A stretch of DNA of 64,000 bases from Micromonospora radicis (GCF_003583405.1 NZ_QXEC01000001.1:310001-374000); one strand, 5' to 3'; shown: positions 16,225 through 25,599, counted from the stretch's first letter. A program made the numbers and translations. The notes: a model not told the origin generated them from the sequence alone.

Positions 16225-17322
16225 ATGCTCGCGTTGCGCCGCACGATGACCACCTGGACCGTGTTCGTACCGATCGCCGCCCTGCTGGTGCTCGGGCTGA
16301 CCTGGAACCGGCAGCTCGGCGGCGTGCTGGTGGTCGTGGTGGCGTTGTTCCTGGCCGGCGCGGTCCTCGCGGCCGTGCACCACGCCGAGGTGGTGGCGCA
16401 CAAGGTCGGCGAACCGTACGGCTCGCTGGTGCTGGCCGTGGCGGTCACCGTCATCGAGGTGGCCCTGATCGTCACGTTGATGATCAGCGGTGGGGAGAAG
16501 ACCCAGTCGCTCGCCCGGGACACCGTCTTCGCCGCCGTCATGATCACCTGCAACGGCATCCTCGGCCTCTCCCTGCTGATCGGCGCGTTGCGTCGACGCC
16601 TGGCCGTGTTCAACCCGGAGGGTACCGGTGGCGCGCTGGCCACCGTGGCCACCCTGGCCACCCTGAGCCTGGTCGTGCCGACGTTCACCATCGGCCGGGC
16701 CGGGCCGCAGTTCAGCCCCGCCCAGCTGACCTTCGCCGCCGTGGTGTCGCTGGCGCTGTATGCCCTGTTCGTGATGGTGCAGACCGGCCGGCACCGGGAC
16801 TACTTCCTGCCGGTGGGCAGCGAGGGCGAGGCACTGCCGGAGGAGGTGCACGCCGACCCGCCGTCGACCCGGCGGGCCATGATGAGCCTGGGTCTGCTGC
16901 TGGTCGCCCTGGTGGCCGTGGTCGGCGACGCCAAGTCGGTCTCCCCGGCGATCGAGGCCGGGGTGGCCGCGGTGAACCTGCCACCGGCGTTCGTCGGCGT
17001 CATCATCGCCCTGCTGGTGCTGCTGCCCGAGACGCTCGCCGCGGCCCGTGCCGCGCGTCGGGACCGGGTGCAGATCAGCCTCAACCTCGCCCTCGGCTCG
17101 GCGATGGCCAGCATCGGCCTGACCATCCCGGCCATCGCCATCGTCTCGATCTGGCTCGAAGGACCGCTGCTGCTCGGCCTCGGCGGCACCCAGGTCACCC
17201 TGCTGGCCCTGACCGTCGTCACCGGCGTGCTGACCGTCGTACCGGGGCGGGCCACCCTGTTGCAGGGCGGGGTGCACCTGGTGCTGTTCGCCGCCTTCGT
17301 CTTCCTCGCCGCCAGCCCCTGA
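16225..17322 (+). CDS. Calcium:proton antiporter (CaCA superfamily, ChaA-like)
   Basis: 365 residues with about eleven hydrophobic segments. The two internally repeated alpha motifs are visible: GEPYGSLVLAVAVTVIEVAL (about residues 61-80), and LLPETLAAARAARRDRVQIS leading into LNLALGSAMASIGLTIP in the C-terminal half. The membrane-embedded Glu of each would bind Ca2+ or Na+. It exports cations across the cytoplasmic membrane using the proton gradient. No regulatory partner adjoins it. The stop codon is itself the first base triplet of a 46-bp tandem repeat. Confidence 0.9.
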   Translation: MLALRRTMTTWTVFVPIAALLVLGLTWNRQLGGVLVVVVALFLAGAVLAAVHHAEVVAHKVGEPYGSLVLAVAVTVIEVALIVTLMISGGEKTQSLARDTVFAAVMITCNGILGLSLLIGALRRRLAVFNPEGTGGALATVATLATLSLVVPTFTIGRAGPQFSPAQLTFAAVVSLALYALFVMVQTGRHRDYFLPVGSEGEALPEEVHADPPSTRRAMMSLGLLLVALVAVVGDAKSVSPAIEAGVAAVNLPPAFVGVIIALLVLLPETLAAARAARRDRVQISLNLALGSAMASIGLTIPAIAIVSIWLEGPLLLGLGGTQVTLLALTVVTGVLTVVPGRATLLQGGVHLVLFAAFVFLAASP

Positions 17323-17434
17323 GCCGCCAGCCCGCCGGGTCGCCCGCCGCTGAGCCGCCAGCCCCTGAGCCGCCAGCCCGCCGGGTCGCCCGCCGCTGAG
17401 CCGCCAGCCCCTGAGCCGCCCGCCGCCGGGTCGC
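17320..17434. repeat. 46-bp tandem repeat starting at the antiporter stop codon
   Basis: Two full units (17320-17365, 17366-17411) and a 23-nt partial third. Each unit is itself made of two blocks that begin TGAGCCGCCAGCCC, so the antiporter stop TGA and its context are copied several times. Confidence 0.85.
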
Positions 17435-17557
17435 TTCGGCCTCCGGGCGGCGTGGCGGTGAACCGGAACGGGCGGTACGGCGTACCAGTCGGCAACATGG
17501 CATGCCGACCGTACCCTTCGGGTACTGGATCCGGCATCGCCGAGGCGGGAGGATGCG

Positions 17558-18304
17558 GTGGCGTCAGCGGGTCGTGGGCGGCGACCGGGCAGGATCGCCG
17601 GCTTGGTGGTGGCGCTGGTCGCCGCCGCCGCGTGCATGGTGGACCCGGTGGGGCAACCGACCGGGCCGACCGGACCGACCGGGCCAGGCGAACCTGCGTC
17701 ACCCAGCGTCGAGGTGACCCGGGCCGACGGCACCGACACCGTCGAGGAGTTCCAGGAGGACGTCTCGGTGGCGCTGCGTACCGCCGAACGCTACTGGGCG
17801 CAGCAGTTCGAGGCGTCCGGGTCGTCGTTGCGGCCGATCCGGCGGGTGATCCCGTACCAGCGCGACGGGGAGATCTCCTGCGGCGGGCAGGAGGTGCCCC
17901 GCAACAACGCCGTCTACTGCACGGTCAGCGACTACATCGCGTACGACGTGAACTGGTCCTTCCGTGCGTTCCGGCAGGTCGGCGACGCGTTCGTGTACTA
18001 CCTGATCGGCCACGAGTACGCCCACGGGATCCAGACCCGCCTGGGTGTCAAGTACAACTTCACCATCCAGCAGGAGTTGCAGGCCGACTGCATGGCCGGG
18101 GCGTACCTGGGCGGGTCGGTGCGGGCCGGTTGGCTCACCCTCGCCGAGGGGGACCTGGAGGAGTTCCACGAGGGACTGCTCGCCGTCGGCGACGACCCGG
18201 GCCAGCCGTGGTTCGCCGAGGGCTCGCACGGCACCCCGGAACAGCGCGCCGAGGCGTTCTTCCGGGGCTACGAGCAGTCCCTGTCGGCCTGCGGGTTGGG
18301 TTGA
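17558..18304 (+). CDS. Exported neutral zinc metallopeptidase
   Basis: 248 residues. An N-terminal signal or membrane anchor (about 10-26; IAGLVVALVAAAAC) ends at a Cys27 that might be lipidated, although the lipobox AAAC is poor. A linker with GPT triplets (GQPTGPTGPTGPGEP, 32-46) follows. The catalytic domain has HEYAH at 152-156 (zinc ligands and Glu) and a downstream acidic ligand in QQELQADCMAG, as in the putative neutral zinc metallopeptidase family (YpfJ-like). The substrate is unknown; it acts outside the membrane. GGGAGGA lies upstream of the GTG at 17558. Confidence 0.88.
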   Translation: MASAGRGRRPGRIAGLVVALVAAAACMVDPVGQPTGPTGPTGPGEPASPSVEVTRADGTDTVEEFQEDVSVALRTAERYWAQQFEASGSSLRPIRRVIPYQRDGEISCGGQEVPRNNAVYCTVSDYIAYDVNWSFRAFRQVGDAFVYYLIGHEYAHGIQTRLGVKYNFTIQQELQADCMAGAYLGGSVRAGWLTLAEGDLEEFHEGLLAVGDDPGQPWFAEGSHGTPEQRAEAFFRGYEQSLSACGLG

Positions 18305-18380
18305 GAAAGGTCACTGTGCCGGGTGTACGGCGGTGACGGGCTGACAGGATTCAGCGGGTACCCGAACCGAGGAGGATCCG

Positions 18381-19040
18381 GTGACCAGCCGCCATCCCGC
18401 CGCCGTGCTCTTCGACATGGACGGCACCCTGGTCGACAGCGAGCGACTCTGGGACGTCGCCCTGGCCGAACTCGCCGAGACCTACGGGGGCACCCTCTCC
18501 GGGGCGGCCCGGCGGGCGATCGTCGGCACCGGCATGGCCGACTCGATGCGGATCCTGCACGACGACCTGGGCCAGCCGTACCGCGATCCGGCGGCCAGCG
18601 CGGCGTGGATCAACGCGCGGATCCTCGAACTCTTCCGCACCGGGTTGCGGTGGCGGCCGGGAGCGTTGGCGTTGCTCGGCGCGGTGCGGGCGGCGCGGAT
18701 CCCGACCGCCCTGGTCACCTCCAGCGGCCGGGCACTCGTCGAGATCGCCCTGGACACCCTGGGCCGGGACAGCTTCGACGTGGTGGTCTGCGGTGACGAG
18801 GTCGACGCGACCAAGCCGCACCCGGAGCCGTACCTGACGGCCGCGCGGCTGCTCGGCGTACCGATCGAACGGTGTGTGGCGATCGAGGACTCGGCCACCG
18901 GGGTGGCAAGTGCGGTCGCCGCCGGTGCGGCGGTGCTGGCCGTACCGGCCGAGGTGCCGCTGGCGCCCAGCGACGGCGTACACCAGTTGGAGAGCCTGCT
19001 CGCGGCGGACCTGGACCTGTTGGCCGGCCTGCTGCGCTGA
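18381..19040 (+). CDS. HAD-superfamily hydrolase (beta-phosphoglucomutase-like)
   Basis: 219 residues. Motif I is VLFDMDGTLVDSE (nucleophile Asp), motif II LVTSSGRALVE, motif III the Lys in DATKPHPEPYL, and motif IV AIEDSATGVASAVAAGA. The helical cap after motif I is C1-type, as in sugar-phosphate phosphatases and phosphoglucomutases. A small phosphorylated metabolite is the likely substrate. AGGAGG lies 7 nt before the GTG at 18381. The transcript ends at a strong hairpin. Confidence 0.9.
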   Translation: MTSRHPAAVLFDMDGTLVDSERLWDVALAELAETYGGTLSGAARRAIVGTGMADSMRILHDDLGQPYRDPAASAAWINARILELFRTGLRWRPGALALLGAVRAARIPTALVTSSGRALVEIALDTLGRDSFDVVVCGDEVDATKPHPEPYLTAARLLGVPIERCVAIEDSATGVASAVAAGAAVLAVPAEVPLAPSDGVHQLESLLAADLDLLAGLLR

Positions 19041-19053
19041 GCCGGGACGCCCA

Positions 19054-19096
19054 GAAGGGCCCGCTCTCCACGCCGGGCATGGAGAGCGGGCCCTTC
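19054..19096. terminator. Bidirectional terminator between HAD hydrolase and ABC permease
   Basis: A perfect 17-bp inverted repeat (19054-19070 / 19080-19096) with a 9-nt loop, between convergent genes. Confidence 0.9.
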
Positions 19097-19104
19097 CCAG
19101 CATC

Positions 19105-21654
19105 TCAGTCGTGGGCGATGGCGCCCAGGACGTTGATCCGGGCGGCGCGGATCGCGGGCAGGACCGCGGCGATCACGCCGATCAGCGCGGCCAGGCCGAG
19201 GAAGATCCCCATCTGTCCCCAGGGCAGCACCAACTTGTTGATGCCCTCCTCGCGCAGCGCCTCGACCACCGCGGCGCCCAGTCCGGTGCCCACGGCCACG
19301 CCGAGCAGCGCGCCGAACACCGAGATCACCACCGCCTCGACGGTGATCATGCCCATGGTCTGCGACCGGCGCAGCCCGATGGCGCGCAGCAGGCCCAGCT
19401 CGCGGGTCCGCTCCAGCACCGACAGGGCGAGGGTGTTGATGATTCCGAGTACGGCGATCACGATGGCCAGCGCCAGCAGGATCTGGATCATCGTGAGCAG
19501 GCTGTCGAGCTGCCCGGTCTGCTCCTCGATGAACGCGTCCCGGTCGGCCACCGACACCTCCGGGCTGTTCGCCAACAGCGCCTCGACCCGCGGCAGGACG
19601 TCGGCCACCCGGGCTCCTGGTTCGAGCTGGATGAACGCCTGGATCGGCTGGGTGATGCTGAAGTTGCGGGCGGCGTCGGCCGGCATGATCACCGGGCCGA
19701 GGATCGGCGAGCTCTCGTAGACGCCGGTCACCGTGTAGGTCTGCGGCTCGCCGCGGGCGAACTGCACCGGCACCGTGGAGCCGACCGACAACCCGCGCGA
19801 CTCCGCCGCATCCGAGCTGATCATCATCTGCCCGGCCGCCAGCCGGTCGATGTCGCCGGCCACGGGCGTGGCACCGTAGACCTGCCGCATCGCGGCCGGC
19901 TCGGTGACCGCACCCACCCAGGTGCGCTGGTCGCCCAGCAGCGCGATGTCGCCGTACTGGCCGTCGACCAGGCGAACCCCGGGGATCGCCTTCGTCTGGT
20001 CGAGCACCGCCGGGTCGAAGCTCGGCGGCCGGGGTCCGCTCTGTGCCCCGGCGATGACCAACTCCGCCCGGACGTTGTCCTGGACCAGCCCGCTGATGCT
20101 GCTCTTGGCCGAGTCCAGGATCACCGTGATGCCGGTGACCAGCGCGATGCCGACCATCAGGGCGGCGGCGGTGATCGCGGTACGGCGCGGGTTGCGGCCC
20201 GAGTTGAGCCGGCCCAGCTTGCCCGGCACCCAGCCGGAGAAGACGGCGCCGAGCGCTGCCACCACCGGCTTGCTGATCAGCGGCGTGAGCAGGGCGACGC
20301 CGATGAACGCGAAGAGCACGCCGCCGAGGATGGTGGCCAGGGTGTTGCCGCCCGCGTGCCCGCCGAGGCCGAGGAAGAGCAGCACCGCGCCGACCGAGGT
20401 GACCACCGCACCGGCGATGGTGATCTTGGTCAGGGGGCGGTCCGGAGTGGCCACGTCCTGCATCGCCGCGATCGGGGGAATCCGCGCGGCCCGCAGCGCC
20501 GGCAGCAGCGCCGCCAGCACGGTGATCACCAGGCCGACGCCGAAGGCGCCGATCACCGCGGAGGCGGGCACCGCGATCCCGGCCAGCGCCATCCCACCGG
20601 CGAGGTTGCTGAACAGGTACGCCAGCAGCGCGCCGATGCCGATGCCGGCGGCCAGGCCGAACAGCGAGGCGATCAGGCCGATGGCGATCGCCTCCAGCAC
20701 CACCGAACCGATGATCTGCCGGGCGCTGGCGCCGACCGCCCGCAGCAGGGCCAGTTCCCGGGTGCGCTGCGCCACGATGATCGAGAACGTGTTCAGGATC
20801 AGGAACGTGCCGACCAGCAACGCCACCGCGGCGAAGCCGAGCAGGATCCGGTTGAAGAAGGTCAGCCCCTCCTTCAGCCCGGCGGCGGCGTCGGCGGAGA
20901 GCTGCTCACCGGTCTTGACCACGTAGTCGTCGCCCACCGCCGCGGCCACCGCGTCGCGCAGCGACTCGTCCGAGACCCCGGACGCGGCGGTGACCACGAT
21001 GTTGTTGAAGGCACCCGGCTCGCCGAGCATCAACTGCTGGGCCGTCGGCGTGGTGAACATGACCTCGTTGACCCCGCCGAGGGAGTCCCGGTCACCGCTG
21101 TAGCCGAAGATGCCGACGATGGTGAAGTCCTTGCGCGGTGCGAGGGTGAGCACACCGACCCGGTCGCCGACCGCCACCCGGCCGGCGTCGGCCAGCCCCT
21201 TGTTGATCACGATCTCGTCGTCGGCCCGCGGTTCCCGGCCCTCCCGCAGCTGGACCAGGTCACCCTCGCCGACCCAGTTGCCGCCCAGCTGCGGCGGGCC
21301 GAACGAGGCGACCACCTTGCCGTTGCTGCCGATCAACCGGGCGCCGTCGGCGACCACCGTGCCGGTGGCCTCGGCCACCCCGGGCACCGCCCGCACCGTG
21401 TCCACCACGGACGCGGGGAACGGGGTCTGCAACTGTTCGCCCTCGAACTCGTTGACCGCCAGCTTCGGCTTGGCCGCCACGTTGACGTCCACCTCGGCGT
21501 ACGCGTCGGCGAACAGCGAGTCGAAGGAACGGCCGAGGGTGTCGGTGAGCACGAAGGCGCCGGAGACGAACATGACGCCGAGCACCACCGCCAGCCCGGA
21601 CAGCACCAGGCGGACCTTGCGGGCCAGCAGGCTCTTCAGTGTCGCCCGGAACAT
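19105..21654 (-). CDS. ABC transporter permease, FtsX/MacB family, two-domain
   Basis: 849 residues in two homologous FtsX halves. The N-terminus SLLARKVRLVLSGLAVVLGV enters the first membrane helix; an extracytoplasmic domain follows, and FAAVALLVGTFLILNTFSII begins the first FtsX core. The second half repeats this from GRLNSGRNPRRTAITAAALM to the final core MIQILLALAIVIAVLGIINT. Such permeases work with a MacB/LolD-like ATPase, exporting or extracting lipids, peptides or envelope components, or serving as sensors. The start ATG overlaps the ATPase stop (TGATG). Confidence 0.95.
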   Translation of the reverse strand: MFRATLKSLLARKVRLVLSGLAVVLGVMFVSGAFVLTDTLGRSFDSLFADAYAEVDVNVAAKPKLAVNEFEGEQLQTPFPASVVDTVRAVPGVAEATGTVVADGARLIGSNGKVVASFGPPQLGGNWVGEGDLVQLREGREPRADDEIVINKGLADAGRVAVGDRVGVLTLAPRKDFTIVGIFGYSGDRDSLGGVNEVMFTTPTAQQLMLGEPGAFNNIVVTAASGVSDESLRDAVAAAVGDDYVVKTGEQLSADAAAGLKEGLTFFNRILLGFAAVALLVGTFLILNTFSIIVAQRTRELALLRAVGASARQIIGSVVLEAIAIGLIASLFGLAAGIGIGALLAYLFSNLAGGMALAGIAVPASAVIGAFGVGLVITVLAALLPALRAARIPPIAAMQDVATPDRPLTKITIAGAVVTSVGAVLLFLGLGGHAGGNTLATILGGVLFAFIGVALLTPLISKPVVAALGAVFSGWVPGKLGRLNSGRNPRRTAITAAALMVGIALVTGITVILDSAKSSISGLVQDNVRAELVIAGAQSGPRPPSFDPAVLDQTKAIPGVRLVDGQYGDIALLGDQRTWVGAVTEPAAMRQVYGATPVAGDIDRLAAGQMMISSDAAESRGLSVGSTVPVQFARGEPQTYTVTGVYESSPILGPVIMPADAARNFSITQPIQAFIQLEPGARVADVLPRVEALLANSPEVSVADRDAFIEEQTGQLDSLLTMIQILLALAIVIAVLGIINTLALSVLERTRELGLLRAIGLRRSQTMGMITVEAVVISVFGALLGVAVGTGLGAAVVEALREEGINKLVLPWGQMGIFLGLAALIGVIAAVLPAIRAARINVLGAIAHD

Positions 21655-22421
21655 CAGCGGGCCACCTCGGCGGGGGTGTCCAGCTTCTTCATGGTGTCCA
21701 GCACCGTGTCGGCGGTCGGCTCGATCAGCTCCGAGACGATCTGCCCGTCGGCGAGGAACACCACCCGGTCGGCGTACGCGGCGGCCGTCGGGTCGTGGGT
21801 GACCATGACGATCGTCTGGCCGTGCTCCCGTACCGAGTTGCGGAGGAAGTTCAGCACCTCGGCGCCGGAACGGGAATCCAGGTTGCCGGTCGGCTCGTCG
21901 GCGAAGATCACCTCGGGGCGGGCCACCAGCGCCCGGGCGCACGCCACCCGCTGCTGCTGGCCACCGGAGAGCTGCGCCGGCCGGTGGTCGAGCCGGTCCC
22001 GCAGCCCCACCGTCTCGATCACGACGTCGTACCAGGCCGGGTCGGGCTTGCGCCCGGCGATCGACAGCGGCAGCAGGATGTTCTCCTTGGCCGTCAACGT
22101 CGGCAACAGGTTGAACTGCTGGAAGATGAAGCCGACCTTGTCGCGGCGCAGCTTCGTCAACCCCGCGTCGCCGAGGCCGGTGACCGTGGTCTCGCCGACC
22201 TGCACCGTCCCCCGGGTCACCGTGTCCAAACCGGCCAGGCAGTGCATCAGCGTCGACTTGCCGGACCCCGACGGGCCCATGATCGCGGTGAACCGCCCGC
22301 GCTCGAACTCGGCGCTCACCCCCCGCAGCGCCATGACCTGAGCCTCGCCGCTGCCGTAAACCTTCCACACGTCGCTCGCCCGGGCCGCGACCGATGCCGG
22401 CTCGCCTGTCGTAGCGGTCAC
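21654..22421 (-). CDS. ABC transporter ATPase (MacB/LolD-like)
   Basis: 255 residues. Walker A is GPSGSGKST, the Q-loop lies in FIFQQFNLLPTLTAKEN, the ABC signature is LSGGQQQR, Walker B is EVIFADEPTGNLD, and the switch His follows in MVTHD. The GTG at 22421 gives a short leader before VWKVYGSG, the usual beginning of the domain. It energises the FtsX-type permease directly downstream. The gene begins 281 bp after the response regulator on the same strand, which suggests its own promoter, possibly controlled by that regulator. Confidence 0.95.
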   Translation of the reverse strand: MTATTGEPASVAARASDVWKVYGSGEAQVMALRGVSAEFERGRFTAIMGPSGSGKSTLMHCLAGLDTVTRGTVQVGETTVTGLGDAGLTKLRRDKVGFIFQQFNLLPTLTAKENILLPLSIAGRKPDPAWYDVVIETVGLRDRLDHRPAQLSGGQQQRVACARALVARPEVIFADEPTGNLDSRSGAEVLNFLRNSVREHGQTIVMVTHDPTAAAYADRVVFLADGQIVSELIEPTADTVLDTMKKLDTPAEVAR

Positions 22422-22702
22422 GTCAAGAACCTCTCCGTAGCTGTCCCATCGCGCCGCCCCCGCTGGTCCGGCACGAGTCCAATCATCTGCGCCCCCGGAC
22501 GCCGATCCGTCCGACTCCGGGTGGAGCCGAGACGGATTTCCGGGTGCGGGTACCCCCCACGCGAAGTCAGGGTTGTCCCCGATCCCGCGCCGCCGACCCG
22601 TCCGCCGGGCGGCGCGCGACCATCGTCGACGCTGCCGCCACGTGAGGGTCAACCGGATACCAACGCAGATCGTCACGGTAGGTGACGGATGCAACGGCCG
22701 CG

Positions 22703-23422
22703 TTACGCCCCAGGTCGGACCAGGCCCGACTCGTACGCCAGCACCACCGCCTGTACCCGGTCCCGCAACCCGAGCTTGGTCAGCACGTGCCCCACGTGGG
22801 TCTTGATGGTTGTCTCGCTGACCGACAGTGCCCGGGCGATCTCGGCGTTGGACAGCCCCCGGGCGACCTGCACCAACACCTCACGCTCCCGGTCGGTGAG
22901 CGCGCTCAGTCCCTTCGGCGGCGACGCCGTCGGATCGGGCAGCACGTCGGCGAAGCGGTCCAGCAGTCGCCGCAGGATCCGCGGCGCGACCACCGCGTCG
23001 CCGCCGGCCACCGTGTGGATGGCGGTGACCAGGTCCTCGGCCGGTACGTCCTTGGCCAGGAAGCCACTGGCGCCGGCCCGCAGCGCACCCACCACGTACT
23101 CGTCGAGGTCGAAGGTGGTCAGGATGAGCACCCGGACCGGCAGCCGGGCGTCGACGATGGCCCGGGTGGCGCTCACCCCGTCCATCCGCGGCATCCGGAT
23201 GTCCATCAGCACCACGTCGGGCAGCAGCCGGCGGGACAACTCCACCGCCTCCACGCCGTCACCGGCCTCGGCGACGATGTCCAGGTCCGGCTCGGCGCCC
23301 AGCACCATCCGGAAGCCGGTACGCAGCAACGGCTGGTCGTCGGCGAGCAGGATGCGTACCGGCCGGGCCGGTGCCGTCCGGTCGGCCATCTGGTCCTCCT
23401 CCGAGGTCAGCGGGTCGCTCAC
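22703..23422 (-). CDS. Two-component response regulator, NarL/FixJ family
   Basis: 239 residues. The receiver domain (about 22-140) has the acidic pair in LLADDQ, phospho-acceptor Asp74 in DVVLMDIRMPRMDG, and Lys124 in GFLAKDV. The C-terminal LuxR-type helix-turn-helix is LTDREREVLVQVARGLSNAE followed by SVSETTIKTHVGHVLTKLGL. The GTG at 23422 overlaps the kinase stop by 4 nt; an ATG at 23389 is an alternative that loses 11 residues. The adjacent ABC exporter is the likely regulon. Confidence 0.94.
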   Translation of the reverse strand: MSDPLTSEEDQMADRTAPARPVRILLADDQPLLRTGFRMVLGAEPDLDIVAEAGDGVEAVELSRRLLPDVVLMDIRMPRMDGVSATRAIVDARLPVRVLILTTFDLDEYVVGALRAGASGFLAKDVPAEDLVTAIHTVAGGDAVVAPRILRRLLDRFADVLPDPTASPPKGLSALTDREREVLVQVARGLSNAEIARALSVSETTIKTHVGHVLTKLGLRDRVQAVVLAYESGLVRPGA

Positions 23423-24609
23423 CGGGTACCGGCCAGCGGTTCGACCGGAATCCGCGCGTACACCCGGTAGCCGCCGCCGGACCGCGCCCCGGTGTGCAGG
23501 ATCCCACCGTAGAGGGCGACCCGTTCCCGCATCCCCACCAGGCCGTGCCCGACCCGCTGCGGCGTCGGCGCCGGCCCCCGGCCGGTGTCGGTCACCTCGA
23601 CCTCGACGGCGTCACCGGTGAAGCTCACCCGTACCTGCGCGGTGGCGGTGCCGGCGTGTTTGAGCGCGTTGGTCAGCGCCTCCTGCACGATCCGGTACAC
23701 GGTCAACGCCTCGCCCTCCTCCAGCGCCCCCGGCGTACCCGCCACGGTCAGCGTCACCGGTAGCCCGGCCTCGCTGACCTGCTCGGTCAGCGCCTCGATG
23801 CCGGCGAGCCCGGGCTGCGGGGCCAACTCGGCCGCCGGCTCGGACTCGGTACGCAGCACGTCCAGCAGCCGGCGCAGCTCCCGTAGGGTGGCCCGGCTGG
23901 TCTCCTCGATCGTGCCGACCGCCTCGTCGGCGGCGTCCGGATCCCGCCGCAACACCCGCCGTACGCCGGTCGCGAGCACCCCCATCACGCTGACGTGGTG
24001 CGCCACCACGTCGTGCAGTTCCCGGGCGATCCGGCGCCGCTCGTCGGCGACCGCCTGCTCGGCGAGGGAACGCTGGTTGGCCTCGGCGACCCGGGCCCGT
24101 TCCCGCAGCGCCTCGGTCGAGGCCCGCCGGGCCTGCACGGTCCGCCCCACCGAGAACGCCACGATCCCGACCAGCAGGTTGTTCGCCACCAGGTAGGCCG
24201 CGCTGACCTGCGGCAGCACCTCCGGTGGCCGTTCGGCGGCCACCACCGCCACCGGCACCCACATCGCCACCGCGGCCAGCAACGCCGGACGCACCGGCTG
24301 GTATGCCGCCATCGTGTAGGTGAGCACGACCAGGGTCAGGCTCTGCGTGGTCGGCGTCACGTCCAGCGCGACGGGCAGGGCCAGCGTCGCCAGCGCGGCC
24401 AGCACGGCGGGCCACGGGGCCACCCGGCGCAGCGCCACCGGGGCGGCAGCGAGCAGGCTCCAGCTCAGTGCCGCCGGCAGTGGCTGGGGCCAGAACTCCT
24501 GCGGTGTCAGGACGGTGAACAGCGCCTCCGCCAACACCAGCCCGACGACCAGCAGCGCGTCGCCGGCCGGTGGCCGCCGACGCAGCCACTGTCTCAGCCG
24601 CGTACCCAC
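23419..24609 (-). CDS. Sensor histidine kinase, NarL-partner (HisKA_3) family
   Basis: 396 residues. Four to six N-terminal membrane segments (about 17-150) with short loops suggest sensing within the membrane. The dimerisation domain has RRRIARELHDVVAHHVSVMG with phospho-accepting His199. The ATP-binding domain has the N-box region VYRIVQEALTNALKHAG and G-box residues VTDTGRG and GHGLVGMRERV. It phosphorylates the coupled response regulator. The GTG start is supported by a TAGCGT hexamer 7 nt upstream. The stimulus is unknown. Confidence 0.94.
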   Translation of the reverse strand: MGTRLRQWLRRRPPAGDALLVVGLVLAEALFTVLTPQEFWPQPLPAALSWSLLAAAPVALRRVAPWPAVLAALATLALPVALDVTPTTQSLTLVVLTYTMAAYQPVRPALLAAVAMWVPVAVVAAERPPEVLPQVSAAYLVANNLLVGIVAFSVGRTVQARRASTEALRERARVAEANQRSLAEQAVADERRRIARELHDVVAHHVSVMGVLATGVRRVLRRDPDAADEAVGTIEETSRATLRELRRLLDVLRTESEPAAELAPQPGLAGIEALTEQVSEAGLPVTLTVAGTPGALEEGEALTVYRIVQEALTNALKHAGTATAQVRVSFTGDAVEVEVTDTGRGPAPTPQRVGHGLVGMRERVALYGGILHTGARSGGGYRVYARIPVEPLAGTR

Positions 24610-24616
24610 GTCCCTG

Positions 24617-24622
24617 ACGCTA
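24617..24622 (-). promoter_or_regulatory. -10 hexamer of the kinase/regulator operon (leaderless)
   Basis: TAGCGT, 7 nt before the GTG at 24609. Confidence 0.5.
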
Positions 24623-24684
24623 ACCGCCCTCGGCGGCGAAAGATCGTCTCCGATGGGGAGCCGGGCCTCATCCCTGCGGAGGAG

Positions 24685-25599
24685 TCACTCGTCGGCGCCG
24701 GGGGCGACCGGCCCGGAGCGGGCGTCCCGCAGCGGGTCCGGCGCCGCCGCCGGCTCGGGGAAGGGCGGTGGCGTGCCGCCGTAGGTCGGGCAGTGCGCCT
24801 GGTGGCTGCACCAGTCGCACAGCCGGCTCGGTCGGGGCCGGAAGTCCCGGGCGGCGGTGGCCTGCTCGATCGCCCGCCACAGCGCCACCACGGTGCGTTC
24901 GAAACGCACCAGTTCCTCCGCGTCGGGGGTGTAGTCGCACACCTCGGCGTCGCGCAGGTAGAGCAGGCGCAACACCCGGGGGACCACGCCCCGGGTGCGC
25001 CACAGCACCAGCGCGTAGAACTTGAGCTGGAACAGTGCCCGGGCCTCGAACGCCTCCCGCGGCGCGCCACCGGTCTTGTAGTCCACCACCCGCAGCGCGC
25101 CGTCCGCAGCGACGTCGAGCCGGTCGAGGTAGCCGCGGATCAGCAACTCGTCGTCGATCACGGCGGAGATCAGGCTCTCCCGCTCGGCCGGCTCCAGCCG
25201 CTGCGGATCCTCCACCGCGAAGTAGCCCTCCAGCAGGGCCGCCGCCGAACGCAGGAACTCGGCCGCGTCGACCCCGCCTTCGTCGTCGAACAGCCCGGCC
25301 AGCTCCGGCTGCTCGGTGACCAGCCGATCCCACTGCGGTGCCACGAGGTCACCGGCGGCCTGCGGGGTGCGCCCGGCCGGCGGCAGGTCGAACAGCCGTT
25401 CCAGCACCGCGTGCACCAGCGTGCCCCGGGCCTGCTCCACGGTGGGCCGCTCGGGCAGCCGGTCGATGCTGCGGAACCGGTAGAGCAACGGGCAGGTCTT
25501 GAAGTCCGCCGCCCGCGACGGTGACAGCGAGGCGCGCACCGTCGCCGGCAGTTGCGTCGAAGTCGGAGCCTGCTGGGTGATCACCGGATCCGCCGTCAT
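24685..25599 (-). CDS. RecB-family exonuclease with probable 4Fe-4S cluster
   Basis: 304 residues of the PD-(D/E)XK nuclease superfamily. SPSRAADFKTCPLLYRFRSI brings the first cluster Cys36. GTLVHAVLERL carries the conserved His63. The metal-binding core is RGYLDRLDV (Asp159) and VVDYKTG (Asp173, Lys175). CDWCSHQAHCP supplies Cys261, Cys264 and Cys270, giving the four-Cys iron-sulfur pattern of AddB/Cas4-like nucleases. No helicase partner adjoins, so it probably acts alone on DNA ends. The ATG at 25599 is chosen over 25647 because TACTCT sits 8 nt upstream. Confidence 0.9.
   Translation of the reverse strand: MTADPVITQQAPTSTQLPATVRASLSPSRAADFKTCPLLYRFRSIDRLPERPTVEQARGTLVHAVLERLFDLPPAGRTPQAAGDLVAPQWDRLVTEQPELAGLFDDEGGVDAAEFLRSAAALLEGYFAVEDPQRLEPAERESLISAVIDDELLIRGYLDRLDVAADGALRVVDYKTGGAPREAFEARALFQLKFYALVLWRTRGVVPRVLRLLYLRDAEVCDYTPDAEELVRFERTVVALWRAIEQATAARDFRPRPSRLCDWCSHQAHCPTYGGTPPPFPEPAAAPDPLRDARSGPVAPGADE

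Noticed and set aside
18874..22341. A 1155-codon plus-strand open frame opposite the ABC exporter
   Set aside because: It reads through two intact minus-strand genes and the terminator at 19054, with low-complexity Arg/Asp/His-rich product; a shadow.
21654..22694. Extended 346-residue form of the ABC ATPase
   Set aside because: The extra 91 N-terminal residues are Arg/Trp/Gly-rich noncoding-type sequence; family alignment fits a start at 22421.
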